DNA of 64,000 nt from Echiichthys vipera (Eukaryota; Chordata; Actinopteri; Perciformes; Trachinidae). The first letter of the stretch is position 1. The number at the start of each line of letters is the position of its first letter. The position numbers were made by a program, and so were the translations under genes. The stretch covers positions 29,016,604-29,080,603 of the forward strand of contig OY829653.1 in the NCBI GenBank assembly GCA_963691815.1, written 5' to 3'. The notes under the pieces were generated by a model, which made no database searches, was not told where the DNA came from, and saw nothing but the letters and a program-made list of their open reading frames with translations. Below are positions 11,810-24,600 of the stretch, piece after piece.

Positions 11810-14800
11810 GCATCTGTCGACATCGAGCCAGCTTGATTTAAAGAAATCACACTTGATGCTGTTGGGTTCAAATACATCAGAAGGTAAAAACAAAGGTGTG
11901 AAAGCAGCCTTATCTCACACGGTGTGCTGTGTTAATTGTTTCAACTTTAATGCAAGTATCACAGGTTATTTGTTGCAAACCGACGGCAGAATCATGCTCA
12001 AGGATCTCACATTGAGAAGAAACACACCATCAGCTGTCCCTGCACCTGAGATTCACTGACATGTTTTCATCAATAGCATACATGAGAGCTTGTGGAAAAG
12101 CAGAATGGACCAACATATGTTTTCATTAACACATGCGCTCGAAATTCGTAGAAAAACATCCAATGGATCAAATCAGCAACAGACAGACTGACTCATTAGA
12201 AATAAAAGCTTTGAGACATAACACATTTAAACTGTCCAAAAATGTATACAATTTACATTGAAAGCAGCATGGGGAGGTCTCCATGCACAGGTCAGTTTCT
12301 TTACATTTACGCTACAGATGGATATGATCATGATTTTAATGAATTAGAAAAGATCTGTAACTGAGATTGTGACATAGCAGGTGCCTACTTTCTCCAACAT
12401 ATGATACAAGACCTACATTGTAAACTGGAGACTGTGTTGGATTCGATCCGTAGAGAAAGTCACCACATCTAATCATACCTGATCTGGGTCATTTCTGTTT
12501 AATTCTGCCCTTTAAATGAAACGGGGTGTTTCATTGTTTTGTTTAACAATTTACTGCCAAGTCAGGATAAAAATCAGGTCAGGATTTTTAAGTCGGCCAA
12601 GGCCAAAGTTAACGATAATTAGATCTTTGGATTGATAGTCGTGTATGCTTTTGTCATATAGAGCATTCTGTTCTTTAGTGTACTTTTACGGGGATAATGC
12701 GTGAGGTTTGTCTCCAAAGATAAATGATTACGTTTGAGAGTCAACGCTTTCACAAGGCTTTTGTGACGTTGCATGCTTTTTTTCCTGTTATATTTCACAC
12801 TGAGCTGTCCGTCACTGCTGCTCTGTTTCACCACAGCCACCTCCTCATGTATTTACCTACCAAAATGAAGCTCCACCAATCAGGAGTACTGTGGATTAAG
12901 TTGAGGATAGTGTGTTGAACAGTGTAAATACTCTGTGACCTCAGTATTTGTCCTGAATCTCAGGGGTTTTAATATTTCATTTGGTTTTTACACATATTTT
13001 GCTCCAATAACCAGCACAACAGACATCTTTACAGACTGAGTCAGTACCGAGGTTATCTGTCGTCAGCGTTGCTCTTAAACGAGAAACACATGTGACACAA
13101 ATGATCCGTCAGTGCTGAGACAGACGTTGCCGTAATTGTATGATTGTGCAAAATATATTGCTGTCCCTGGTTATTTCATTTTTGTAATATATAAAGCCAC
13201 AGTTGCAATGTGGCAAACGTGCTTTAAACACATTCATTGTTTTGAAAAAAAAAAAGATTTTAAGCACATGCTTAGTGAATATTTGTGCCTTATGCTCCTG
13301 TTTAAATGTGGTGTGATGTCCATGTGCTATAGATTGTAGTGAAGTGCTTTGCTTCTATGCCCTTCAACCAAAGTAATACAGCTCTATTGGACCAGTTTAA
13401 ATACTGTTTATCAGCCATGGTGATTCATATGCAAAAGATTATTTATTTATTCCCTGTGTGATCAAAATGTTATTTAAATATGCTATCCTTGTTAACGGGA
13501 ATCCACTGTTTTACTTTGTTTTGTTTTTGTCTTTAGCGTAGCTTAGCACAAAGAATGGAAGTAGGGAAAACTAGACCCAGCACTGCAACTGTTGGAAAAA
13601 AATATGCTGCCCAACCACTTATTATAGTTTTGAAATTGTAAATATTTGCATTTAGTTTTTCTTTTGCTTTTGAGGAATTGACTAGTTTCAGTTTTTGTTT
13701 AGAGTTTTTCAAGGATTATGAGGAAAGCGTTGATTTACAGTAGCTGATAAAGGTGGGGTGGAATAATGACCTCACACTGGAACTGGTTACTGTGTCTGGA
13801 CAACGTGGCTTTGCAATTTCTGTGCAAAGGGAGGGAGAAAACCATTTTACCCGCAACTCTATTTAGTTTGTGTGTGCGTTCATTCTAGTTTTATTTAGTT
13901 TTTACATTTTTGAAAACAGACATTTTTGATTTCAACAAAATAATTCTTTCACTGCTACTTTTAGCGACTGTTGACTATAATAACCCTGTTCCCAACAAGT
14001 CCAAAGTTGTCTTGTTTATTGAACATATGCAGGAACAAATTCCGTGTTAGAAATAGTTAACTGTGCAGGCTTGTGCTGTGAATGTGACTGTATCTAGCAT
14101 CACCCAAGTCCTGTTCTTTATGTCAGGCATGTTCAAAAAGTGACCCTTGGATATGTTAGTAACTAGCTTGCTAACTATTAAGGTATCGTGTGCATAAGTT
14201 AGTTTTAATCCTGGAATCATTTGTTTTAATTTCCTTTGATGGTGCAATGTAGCTACGGCAACTACCACGTTCATGTGAATGACTTCACGCCCTATAAACA
14301 CACATTTCATATAGTGGGTTTATGAATATGAGTTTATTATGAGTTAATATCTCTGAATGTCTGTTTAGGCAAAGCATTTTTTTAAAAAGTTGAATCAGTA
14401 GTGCGGAATTTAGTGTCACTCACCGAATTAAGGGCACCCTCCCTCTGTATTTCACTTTATTGAGGGGGAGAAGGGGGTTCGTTGTGGACTGGCCACAGTT
14501 GGCAAAACCCAAGTGTAACCGGTTTGGAGGTGGTTTGTGCGTGCTCTGTCCCTGCTCAGGAGAAGGCCAGTCTTAGGACAAATTAAGTCATGTTAAGGCA
14601 AATCAACGCAACATGGTCCTCATTGTAGCCCTTTCCCAGCTTCCAGTTTTTGTGCTAAACTAGGCTAGAAATGCTCCCGATCAATCATTGCACTGGATGC
14701 CCAGAATTCAAATAGACATCAACCTTGTAATCTAATGATGGACTTGATGGGAAACCCCAAAACGCTGGACTGTCCCATTAAAATTGACTTTATGTTGAAA

Positions 14801-15400
14801 TGTGTAGTTAATTTCCCGTCTGAGTTGTGTTCTAAACAGAATGGGTGTGCTAATGACACACCAGCCTTCCCGTTCAGATGATGCAGATATTCCTGCAGTT
14901 TGTGGGAATCAGGTAACTGAAGATGAAAGCAATCATATATATATATATAAGTCAGTGTATCTCATTTGCCTATCCCACCCAAACCCAGGTAGGCATTTCA
15001 TGTATATTTTGAGATAATTACTTCTCAAATGACTATAGCAACACAATGAAAACACTGGCAGTGTATAGTGTGTACAGCAAATATCAGCAACAGCATCCAC
15101 GTCTTAAAGCGGACTATTTGAACTTTTCCAGATGGTTACTGTCTGACCAATGACTTTCCAGTTTCTGATGTTTTAGCCCCCTACCTTGTGTGAGTGGGGC
15201 GGCTGTGCTTTTCTGTAATGGACATGTATTCTCCGTTCTCCCACTCTGGATGTGTGATCAACCTTTGTGCCACTGGTAGATGCATGCAGTGTGAAAGCCA
15301 CTGTTGAGTGAAAAGCTTGTGCCTCCCTCTGTCATGATGAAACTGGGTGCATCACTTTCACCATACTTGAAATAAACTGAAGGCTTATGACTGATACAGC
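11810..15400. other. Intergenic DNA, no gene seen
   Basis: This is AT-rich sequence between fbxl4 and pou3f2. Open frames here are short and lack domains or plausible splice-linked partners. I see no RNA gene. A short (AT)n occurs near 14935. Confidence 0.5.
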
Positions 15401-15418
15401 GGGCTTTGTGGCTTTTTA

Positions 15419-15735
15419 ATTCAAGTCAATTTTATTTATTGTGCCAAATCATAACAAAAGTTATCTCAGGACACTTTACAAAGTAGGTATAGACCACACT
15501 CTATGACTTATTTATGATAAACATAGACCCAATAATTCCCCTGTTGTGCACACAGTGGCAACGAAAACCTTCCCTATTACAGGGAGGAACGTCAGACAGA
15601 CCCAGCTCTGTGGAGGACGGACATCTGTCTGCACGGGTTGGAGAGGAAGAAAAGAAGAGAGAAAGAGAGAAAAGACGGACAGATGGACAGAGAGAGACAA
15701 AGACAGACACAAAGACAGAGACAGACACACTTCCA
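15419..15735 (+). repeat. Interspersed repeat (TTCAATTTTATTTATA family), long copy
   Basis: From TTCAAGTCAATTTTATTTAT through CAAATCATAACAAAAGTTAT, GGACACTTTACA and TCAGACAGACCCAGCTCTGT to a GAGA-rich tail ending ACACACTTCCAG. It is collinear with the copy at 54117 but carries about 35 extra bp after GTAGGTATAGACC. Repeats of this kind are common in teleosts; I cannot name the class with confidence. Confidence 0.75.
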
Positions 15736-16229
15736 GTAACTATAATAATATCTATAGTAATGTGAATATGACTTACATGTTATGGCAGTTAATACAGCAG
15801 AATAGTAGAAACAAGCACAGCTAAGGTGACAGAAGTGAAAAATAATAATTATGGTGCAAACATGATCAATGATGAGTAGCGGTAATTACAGCTGTGATAC
15901 AGGGAGACATACCACTGATGGTGTTTTTATGGCTACAAATTTTATAGTTTAGATAAAATAATCTTAAACCTACAGCCCTCTGATCCTGTGAGGACATGGG
16001 TATAATAATAATAATAATTATAAGACGTGACTGTACAACAGTGTGTCTACATTGCAAGAATGAACCCGCTTTATTCCGTTTTGCCTGTCTCTCTCCAGCT
16101 TCAGTGAACAGCACAACATCAGGTCACTGTGTCACGCTGAGGCTTCATAAGTAGTCGTGTCAGTGTGATTGGGAGGAAAGTACCGTCCACTGAATCCACA
16201 GCAACTCGCACGGCCATTAGTCAGGGTGA

Positions 16230-16740
16230 CTGACTGGTTAGTAATGGTGGAATGATCCTTTTTGCCTTAACTCTTTGCCATTTCACATTCTATTAATGCC
16301 ACAGAGAGAAGTGACATGAGCTTGTCTTCTTAACGGCCTTTTAATGAATTGTTTATGCCTAGTTTAATGATGTATATTGTGGCCCTGTAATGTGCCCTAA
16401 TGACGGAGAACGAGGCGTCCTCGGCTGAAGTATTAATTTGGACTGCCTCCCCAATGATTATTCCTCAGCCAACAACCGCTGCTGTGCGCGTGAGCCCGGA
16501 TACAAACGTGATTCATGAAGGCTTTCCGCTCTGCGCTACGCCTTGATTTCTCGCTGTCACGCTCCTCTATGAGGCTGATATATCCAGGGGGGATCCTCAG
16601 CAATTAGTTCAGCTTTTTATTTGTCTTTCAAGAGCTTAGCGGCGATGCTCGATGAATCTGCGGGGGGAATATATGGATGGAAATATTGTTCCTGAATAAT
16701 AAATCCAGCATTCAAATGTAAACATGGGGAAGGGTTAGGG
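16230..16740. promoter_or_regulatory. Candidate conserved noncoding element
   Basis: This stretch is not repetitive and has a balanced base composition unlike its neighbours. It is dense in homeodomain/POU-type cores (TTTAATGAAT, TTTAATGATG, TATTAATTTG, CAATGATTATT, CAATTAGTTC) and has no open frame. That texture is typical of developmental enhancers near transcription factor genes, and pou3f2 is 16 kb away. Conservation itself cannot be seen from one sequence, so this is inference. Confidence 0.35.
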
Positions 16741-17962
16741 GGCTAGGTCGCCCCGCGCTTCCTTTCTCTCCTTTACTTTCTTTCTCTCTCTATCCACAAA
16801 CCACATGAGTGACAGCAGAACATACCTTGACAAATATGGCCGCCCCCCTCCGGTGCTGTAATAGTCTTCTCTTCAGTGGGACACGTGTTGTTGTGTGCCT
16901 CCTCTGAGCTGTCCTCTGGCTGGGACTTGACAGGCCTCAGACCTGCCTGAGGGAGGCCTCTCTGTGATACCCATCATTATGTGGCTCGGTGTTCCTTCTC
17001 TAGTTTCTCCACTTAGACTCTCATAATGAAGACATCTGTGTCAGTCCTTGCACTGCTGTGTCTAAAGCTTATTATTTATGTCTTGTTTTTGAGGAGATTG
17101 AGAATGTGAGTCCCTTAAATCTATCCAAATGCTACAATATATAGATTTTTGAAGCTGCGGTGAAGGGCGATGTTTCTTTAGCCAAGTCTAAATCCATGAG
17201 GATTTTGGTCTGAAAAGTGTGGAACTGTGATACCCTGGTGTAATTACAGAGCATTTGTAACCCTCATCTGATGCTAGCTTTTCCTCAGAATTAAGACTGG
17301 ATGTATCAGGAAGCTCGGCGAGTCACGACTTGTCTTTGCCGACTTGTCTTTGCCCTGTTTTGAAAAGAAAGAAGAATACATATTGCAGAAATGTGTTCTA
17401 GACTAGTTGCGTAATAATCGTTATCGTAATAATGCTTACAAAATAGAACTTTATTTACTACTTTATTACTTTAATATTATGGATAAATATGGATGATATG
17501 CAATGAATATATGCTTATGAAACTTCTATTTTCAAGTTTGTGAATAACAAACAACAGTAGCATGTCTAATTCTGACAATGGGATCAGTATGTGACCAAAT
17601 AATCTCCACTCAAGGTCCACTTACTCTCTTTTTCAGAGCTTACAAGCACTTCTCACTGTTTTCATCAGCCAGTGGAACAGTGGGGCAGACTATTCTCATT
17701 GGTATAGCCAGGCTGAGCTCAGTGCTTAGTTTGGAGTGGCACAGAAAGAGATGAGTAGATGTATCTGCATGGTATAGTATGTATCAGTACTTTTGTTTGT
17801 TTGATTTCTTCCTGATCCAACTTTCATCCAGGAGACTTTAGCAGGAGTTTACAGTCCCGGCCAGAGGAAGATAATCGTCATATCCCAGCCCTGTTTTCTC
17901 GTGTTTCTTTCCTTAAGGTTTAAGAGCATTCATTATCTATTTAAAAACACTATTTCTGTTTT

Positions 17963-18310
17963 AGGTGGTGTGGTGGTTAGCACTGTCCCCTCACAGCAAG
18001 AGGGTTCCTGGTTCCAATCCCGTCTGGGTTCCTTCTGTGTGGAGTTTGCATGTTCTCCCTGTGTCTGTGTGGGTTTTCTCCGGGTTCTCCAGCTTCCTCC
18101 CACAATCCAAAGACATGCAGGTGTTCGGTTCATTGATTACTCTAAATTGTCCGTAGGTGTGAATGGTTGTCTGTCTCTGTTCGTCTCTATGTGCCCTGTT
18201 ATAGACTGGCGTCCTGTCCAGGGTGGACCCCGCCTCACGCCCGATGTCAGCTGGGATCGGCTCCAGCCCCCCAGACCCCGATAGGGACAAGCGGTTGAAG
18301 ATGGATGGAT
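17963..18310 (+). mobile_element. V-type tRNA-derived SINE, near full length
   Basis: The head GGTGGTGTGGTGGTTAGCAC and B-box-like GGTTCCAATCC are followed by the central domain TTCTGTGTGGAGTTTGCATG and TTCTCCGGGTTCTCC, then CAAAGACATGCAGG, a 3' body with CCTGTCCAGGGTGGACCCCG, and a GATGGATGG tail. This is the most complete of the three copies in the window. Confidence 0.75.
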
Positions 18311-18639
18311 TTCTGTTTTATTTCATTATAGAATATTCAGCCAAAAAACACAAAATGGCACTTTTTTGTCACAAACTGCATGGGATTATCATAAAGTGGG
18401 CATGTCTATAGAGGGGAGATTCACAAGTACCCCGACAACCCATTTTTATTTACATTCAGATATCTGGAGGTCGGAAGTCAATGCCATGACAGTTTTTCCC
18501 TCACCAAAATGTGGCCGAACTTTGGAAGCATATACCTCAGATCCTGTTGTTACGTGTCACGTGTCTTTTAAAATGGAGCCTGCTACAGCCTGTTAAAGAC
18601 AGTCGTCCACTGGTTCCACGAGTCTCTTACTTGGATGCC

Positions 18640-18990
18640 CAATTAGATTTTTCCTCTCATGGACCTGGCTCAAAACTTGAATGAGTGCTGCCCATCAGCT
18701 TCCTGTTCCCTCCGCAGCCTTAAACAGAGCCATCAGACTCATGGACGGGGACAAAGGGGATCTGGCACATAAGCTGCAGCCTGTAAGATGGCCTCCCTGA
18801 GAGATGAGCGTGTTTCACAAACAGGCCGAGCAATTATAGCCTGAATAATTACGCTGTGAACGGGAGACACGATTCGCCCCACTGATCAGCAAAGTTCATG
18901 TGAAGTTATAATTAAACAATAACTCGTTTACAAATGAACGCACACACGCATTTGTGTACTTAAGTGTGCAAAGTGTAATTAGCTGCGATG
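18640..18990. promoter_or_regulatory. Candidate conserved noncoding element
   Basis: Unique sequence with several TAAT/ATTA cores (GCAATTATAGC, GAATAATTACGC, TATAATTAAAC, GTAATTAGC) and mixed GC blocks, and no coding potential. It resembles a developmental enhancer by composition only. Confidence 0.3.
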
Positions 18991-19075
18991 CATCTGAGTG
19001 AGATTGAAGAACAACAATGTCAAATGGTGGAATTATGTTCTGCTCGTGAGCATGTATCACTGTTATCAGTGTGCT

Positions 19076-19096
19076 GGGGGGGGGGGGGGGGGGGGG
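19076..19096 (+). repeat. Poly-G tract (21 G)
   Basis: An uninterrupted run of 21 guanines. It is a possible G-quadruplex former and a likely site of sequencing length error. Confidence 0.9.
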
Positions 19097-20416
19097 CAAA
19101 GAGAGGAAGACAGATTGAAGGAGTGATTGATACAGAAGGCTAATTCGTCTGCACACCAGTCAGAGACGGACATGAAGTCTGACAGGGAAACTGTGTAGAA
19201 AGACATTAGATCAACATCTGTGGGGGGTAAATAAAGTTAGCCACAGAAGCATTCATTTTCAAAATTCATTTCATTCAAAAATAAAATGAGCCAAGTAAAA
19301 TCTTACTGAAACATTCTGTTGTTACACACAATGTTAAATGACTTAATATAATTATGTGACCTGAGATTATGTATTAATATTGTTTCTTTAGACAGACAGA
19401 GACACATCTGCCTGTTGTTCAATGACTCTTTCATTTGTCACTTTTCCAACAAGTCTTTCTTTCTTTTGAGTGACAGGTCTGAATGTGTTGAGTAGGTATT
19501 TAACCATGTGTTGACGCCAGAAACAACACTTTACATCCCACTTTATTACCTAGTCTTCCTGGAGGTCTCTGTCACTGACAGAATAAAGTTGTCGATCACA
19601 GCTCTAAAATAAAGCGGGAGTCCAGAGAAGACGCCTTTTTAATGAGGGCAGGAAAAGAGTACACAGAAATCCTGATGAGCTGATCAAATGTGAGTAAAAG
19701 ACACTTTAAAGTTTAAAGTGCTGGAGCAGATATCCTGCATGATGCTGCCAGGGAGCGTGAAATGTCCTGTCACAGAGCATTCCATTTTTCTCGGGCACTT
19801 TGCAGCAGTAAGCAGCAATCTGGCGAGAGGTCATTGAAAGCAGCATATGTATGGGTCCTGGGATTATCTACAGATCCATTTTTACTGTTGAGTCTGGGGG
19901 GACAACTAACCGTTAGTTTTGTTATTGATTAATCTGTCAATTTATTGAGCTAGGAACTGTTTTTATGAAAAATATCAGGTGTGTTACTAATACCTTTACC
20001 AGTGGCTCTGTGCTGTTTACAGTGACACTCAGTGGGACACTTACCCAGGACCCTGGAAGTGAAGCAGCTAAATGGAGTTCAGCCGTCATTCATTTAACCA
20101 TTCAATTGTCTCTACAGCTGGGACGTCCAGTGTCCAAACAATAGTCCAAACCCTGAAGAGATTCCATCTAAAATGTCGTTTGGTAGAAAACATTTTACCT
20201 TGTTGAAACATGAGCTGTACTCAACGTGACCGGCCCCTCTCTGGACGATAAAGAACTCGTGTCCTGTCCTGTTTAGTTTTACGGGGTTTACTGAACAGAA
20301 TAAAAGAAATGAATACTCTCCAAAAGTCTGATATCATGCTCTTAAAAAAATACTCTACTCTACCAATGAGTTAATATTTCTTCTCAAAACTGCAAATTAA
20401 TACAAAGTCTCTAACT

Positions 20417-20740
20417 GGGGCAGCAGTAGCTCAGTCCATAGGTGACTTGGGACTGGGAACCGGAGCGTCAAGTCCCTATCTGGACCATCAATGGAGTGTG
20501 GACTAGTGGCTGGAGAGGTGCCAGTTCATTTCCTGGGCACTGCCGAGGTGCCGTTGAGCAAGGCACCGGACCCCCAACTGCTTGGGGCACCGATCCATTG
20601 GCAGCCCCCTCGCTCTGACATCGCTCCAGTAATTGCATGTATATAGGTCCTGTTTGTGCATGCGTGTATTTTGGGCCTGTGTGTGTGTAACATGAATAAT
20701 ACAATAACAGAGTGAAAACATTGATGTGTCCGGACTGAAG
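20417..20740 (+). mobile_element. tRNA-derived SINE, second family
   Basis: The head GGGGCAGCAGTAGCTCAGTC resembles a tRNA 5' end with an A-box (TAGCTCAGTCCATAGG) and a B-box-like GGAGCGTCAAGTCC. The body contains GTGCCGTTGAGCAAGGCACC and AACTGCTTGGGGCACCG, then a GTGTGTGTAACATGAATAAT tail. It differs from the V-type copies at 6725 and 17963. The family name is not known to me. Confidence 0.65.
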
Positions 20741-21208
20741 GGCAGAACACAGAGAATCAGTCAACTGTCATCTTTTCTATCAACTCTGCTGACTTTTCTT
20801 ATTTTGCAATTGTTATTTTGTCTATTTATTCATCTTTAGTATGTTGTTTATTTTAATCTTACAAGTTTAATTTCTTGAGTTTTACACTTTTGTCCATCAA
20901 ATGTTACTAAAACCTTTTTATCAGTAGTTTGCTGTAAATTGACAGACTAAGAAATCAAAATATTGAAATTCCACTGGGTGAGACATTTCTATCAGTTAAC
21001 TGTTTAATTGATTTATTATCTCTGCACTAGTGGAGTCAATAATAACAAAGAGATCAATATTAAAATATGACTTATTTCCCCTATAGAAGAGGCTTATAAT
21101 GATAGTGGTGTGTGTGCACAAGAATGAACAAGTGTGTTTTAGTTCTACAAAGACCTACACTGTCTTTTGACTGTACTGTATGCTCCTTTAACATCCTATC
21201 CTTTAACC

Positions 21209-21533
21209 TCTGGTGGAAAGTTACTAAGTACATGTACTCAAGTACTGTACCGGTACTCTATTTGATAATAATTTAACTTTACAGATTCAGAAAAAATATC
21301 ATCAACAAATGAAATAAACAGCAGTACAAAGGTCATTAAAATGAGCCCCACCTTTATTTAAATTGATATTTACATGATCTATCGATAATTATAATATCAT
21401 TTTATAATATTCTGCATAATGAGTATGTTTACTTTTTGTACTTTAAGTATATTTTAATGTTGATACTTTTGTAGTTTTACTTAAGGTAACATTTTGAATA
21501 CAGGACTTGCCTGTAACAGAGTTTTTTTTTCTC
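21209..21533 (+). repeat. Fragment of a common fish repeat (AAGTACTGTACC... family)
   Basis: It begins CTCTGGTGGAAAGTTACTAA and GTACATGTACTCAAGTACTG and ends near CTTGCCTGTAACAGAG, with CTGCATAATGAGTATG and ACTTTAAGTATATTTT between. A related piece lies at 8880-8945 and a possible start at 63120. It directly precedes the AT-rich tandem array. Confidence 0.55.
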
Positions 21534-21677
21534 CTGCATGTCACTCGTACCATGTCGCTATAAATCACAACTTGGTAGAGTTTTACCATATCATTCAAAA
21601 AGTGCTGCATATGGAATCATTGACTGTGTTTATCTTGTTTATTTGTTCTAAACAGCCAACAGAGTATCACTGTTTAT

Positions 21678-24600
21678 TTAACTGTTATATTAGTAAATCA
21701 TCATTTTACTGAACTGTTGTATTAGTAAATCATCATTTTAACTGTTATATTAGTAAATCATCATTTTAACTGTTATATTAGTAAATCATCATTTGAACTG
21801 TTATATTAGTAAATCATCATTTTAACTGTTATATTAGTAAATCATCAATTTACTGAACTGTTATATAAGTAAATCATCATTTTAACTGTTATATTAGTAA
21901 ATCATCATTTTAACTGTTATATTAGTAAATCATCATTTTAACTGTTATATTAGTAAATCATTATTTACTGAACTGTTATATAAGTAAATCATCATTTTAA
22001 CTGTTATATTAGTAAATCATCATTTTAACTGTTATATTAGTAAATCATCATTTACTGAACTGTTATATTAGTAAATCATCAATTTACTGAACTGTTATAT
22101 TAGTAAATCATCATTTTAACTGTTATATTATTAAATCATCATTTTACTGAACTGTTATATTAGTAAATCATCATTTTAACTGTTATATTAGTAAATCATC
22201 ATTTTAACTGTTATATTAGTAAATCATCATTTTACTGAACTGTTATATTAGTAAATCATCAATTTACTGAACTGTTATATTAGTAAATCATCATTTTAAC
22301 TGTTATATTAGTAAATCATCAATTTACTGAACTGTTATATTAGTAAATCATCAATTTACTGAACTGTTATATTAGTAAATCATCATTTACTGAACTGTTA
22401 TATTAGTAAATCATCATTTTAACTGTTATATTAGTAAATCATCATTTACTGAACTGTTATTTTAGTAAATCATCATTTACTGAACTGTTATATTAGTAAA
22501 TCATCATTTTAACTGTTATATTAGTAAATCATCATTTTAATGAACTGTTATATTAGTAAATCATCATTTACTGAACTGTTATATTAGTAAATTATCAATT
22601 TAACTGTTATATTAGTAAATCATCAATCACTGAACTGTTATATTAGGAAGTCATAATTTTACTGAACTGTTATATTAGTAAATCATAATTTTAACTGTTA
22701 TATTAGTAAATCATCATTTTAATGAACTGTTATATGAGTAGGTCATCATTTACTGAACTGTTATATTAGTAAATCATCATTTACTGAACTGTTATATTAG
22801 TAAATCATCATTTTAACTGTTATATTAGTAAATCATAATTTTTCTGAACTGTTATATGAGTAAATCATTATTTACTGAACTGTTATATAAGTAAATCATC
22901 ATTTTAACTGTTATATTAGTAAATCATCATTTTAACTGTTATATTAGTAAATCATCATTTACTGAACTGTTATATTAGTAAATCATCAATTTACTGAACT
23001 GTTATATTAGTAAATCATCATTTTAACTGTTATATTATTAAATCATCATTTTACTGAACTGTTATATTAGTAAATCATCATTTTAACTGTTATATTAGTA
23101 AATCATCAATTTACTGAACTGTTATATTAGTAAATTATCAATTTAACTGTTATATTAGTAAATCATCAATTTACTGAACTGGTATATTAGTAAATCATCA
23201 TTTACTGAACTGTTATATTAGTAAATTATCAATTTAACTGTTATATTAGTAAATCATCATTTACTGAACTGTTATATTAGTAAATCATCATTTACTGAAC
23301 TGTTATATTAGTAAATCATCATTTACTGAACTGTTATATTAGTAAATCATCATTTTAACTGTTATATTAGTAAATCATCATTTTACTGAACTGTTATATT
23401 AGTAAATCATCATTTTAACTGTTATATTAGTAAATCATCATTTTAACTGTTATATTAGTAAATCATCATTTTAACTGTTATATTATTAAATCATCATTTT
23501 ACTGAACTGTTATATTAGTAAATCATCATTTTAACTGTTATATTAGTAAATCATCATTTTAACTGTTATATTAGTAAATCATCATTTACTGAACTGTTAT
23601 ATTAGTAAATCATCAATTTACTGAACTGTTATATTAGTAAATCATCATTTTAACTGTTATATTAGTAAATCATCAATTTACTGAACTGTTATATTAGTAA
23701 ATCATCAATTTACTGAACTGTTATATTAGTAAATCATCATTTACTGAACTGTTATATTAGTAAATCATCATTTTAACTGTTATATTAGTAAATCATCATT
23801 TACTGAACTGTTATTTTAGTAAATCATCATTTACTGAACTGTTATATTAGTAAATCATCATTTTAACTGTTATATTAGTAAATCATCATTTTAATGAACT
23901 GTTATATTAGTAAATTATCAATTTAACTGTTATATTAGTAAATCATCATTTACTGAACTGTTATATTAGTAAATCATCATTTACTGAACTGTTATATTAG
24001 TAAATTATCAATTTAACTGTTATATTAGTAAATCATCAATCACTGAACTGTTATATTAGGAAGTCATAATTTTACTGAACTGTTATATTAGTAAATCATA
24101 ATTTTAACTGTTATATTAGTAAATCATCATTTTAATGAACTGTTATATTAGTAAATCATAATTTTAACTGTTATATTAGTAAATCATAATTTTACTGAAC
24201 TGTTATATGAGTAAATCATTATTTACTGAACTGTTATATAAGTAAATCATCATTTTAACTGTTATATTAGTAAATCATCATTTACTGAACTGTTATATTA
24301 GTAAATCATCAATTTACTGAACTGTTATATTAGTAAATCATCATTTTAACTGTTATATTAGTAAATCATCAATTTACTGAACTGTTATATTAGTAAATCA
24401 TCAATTTACTGAACTGTTATATTAGTAAATCATCATTTACTGAACTGTTATATTAGTAAATCATCATTTTAACTGTTATATTAGTAAATCATCATTTTAA
24501 TGAACTGTTATATTAGTAAATCATCAATTTAACTGTTATATTAGTAAATCATCATTTACTGAACTGTTATATTAGTAATTCATCATTTACTGAACTGTTA

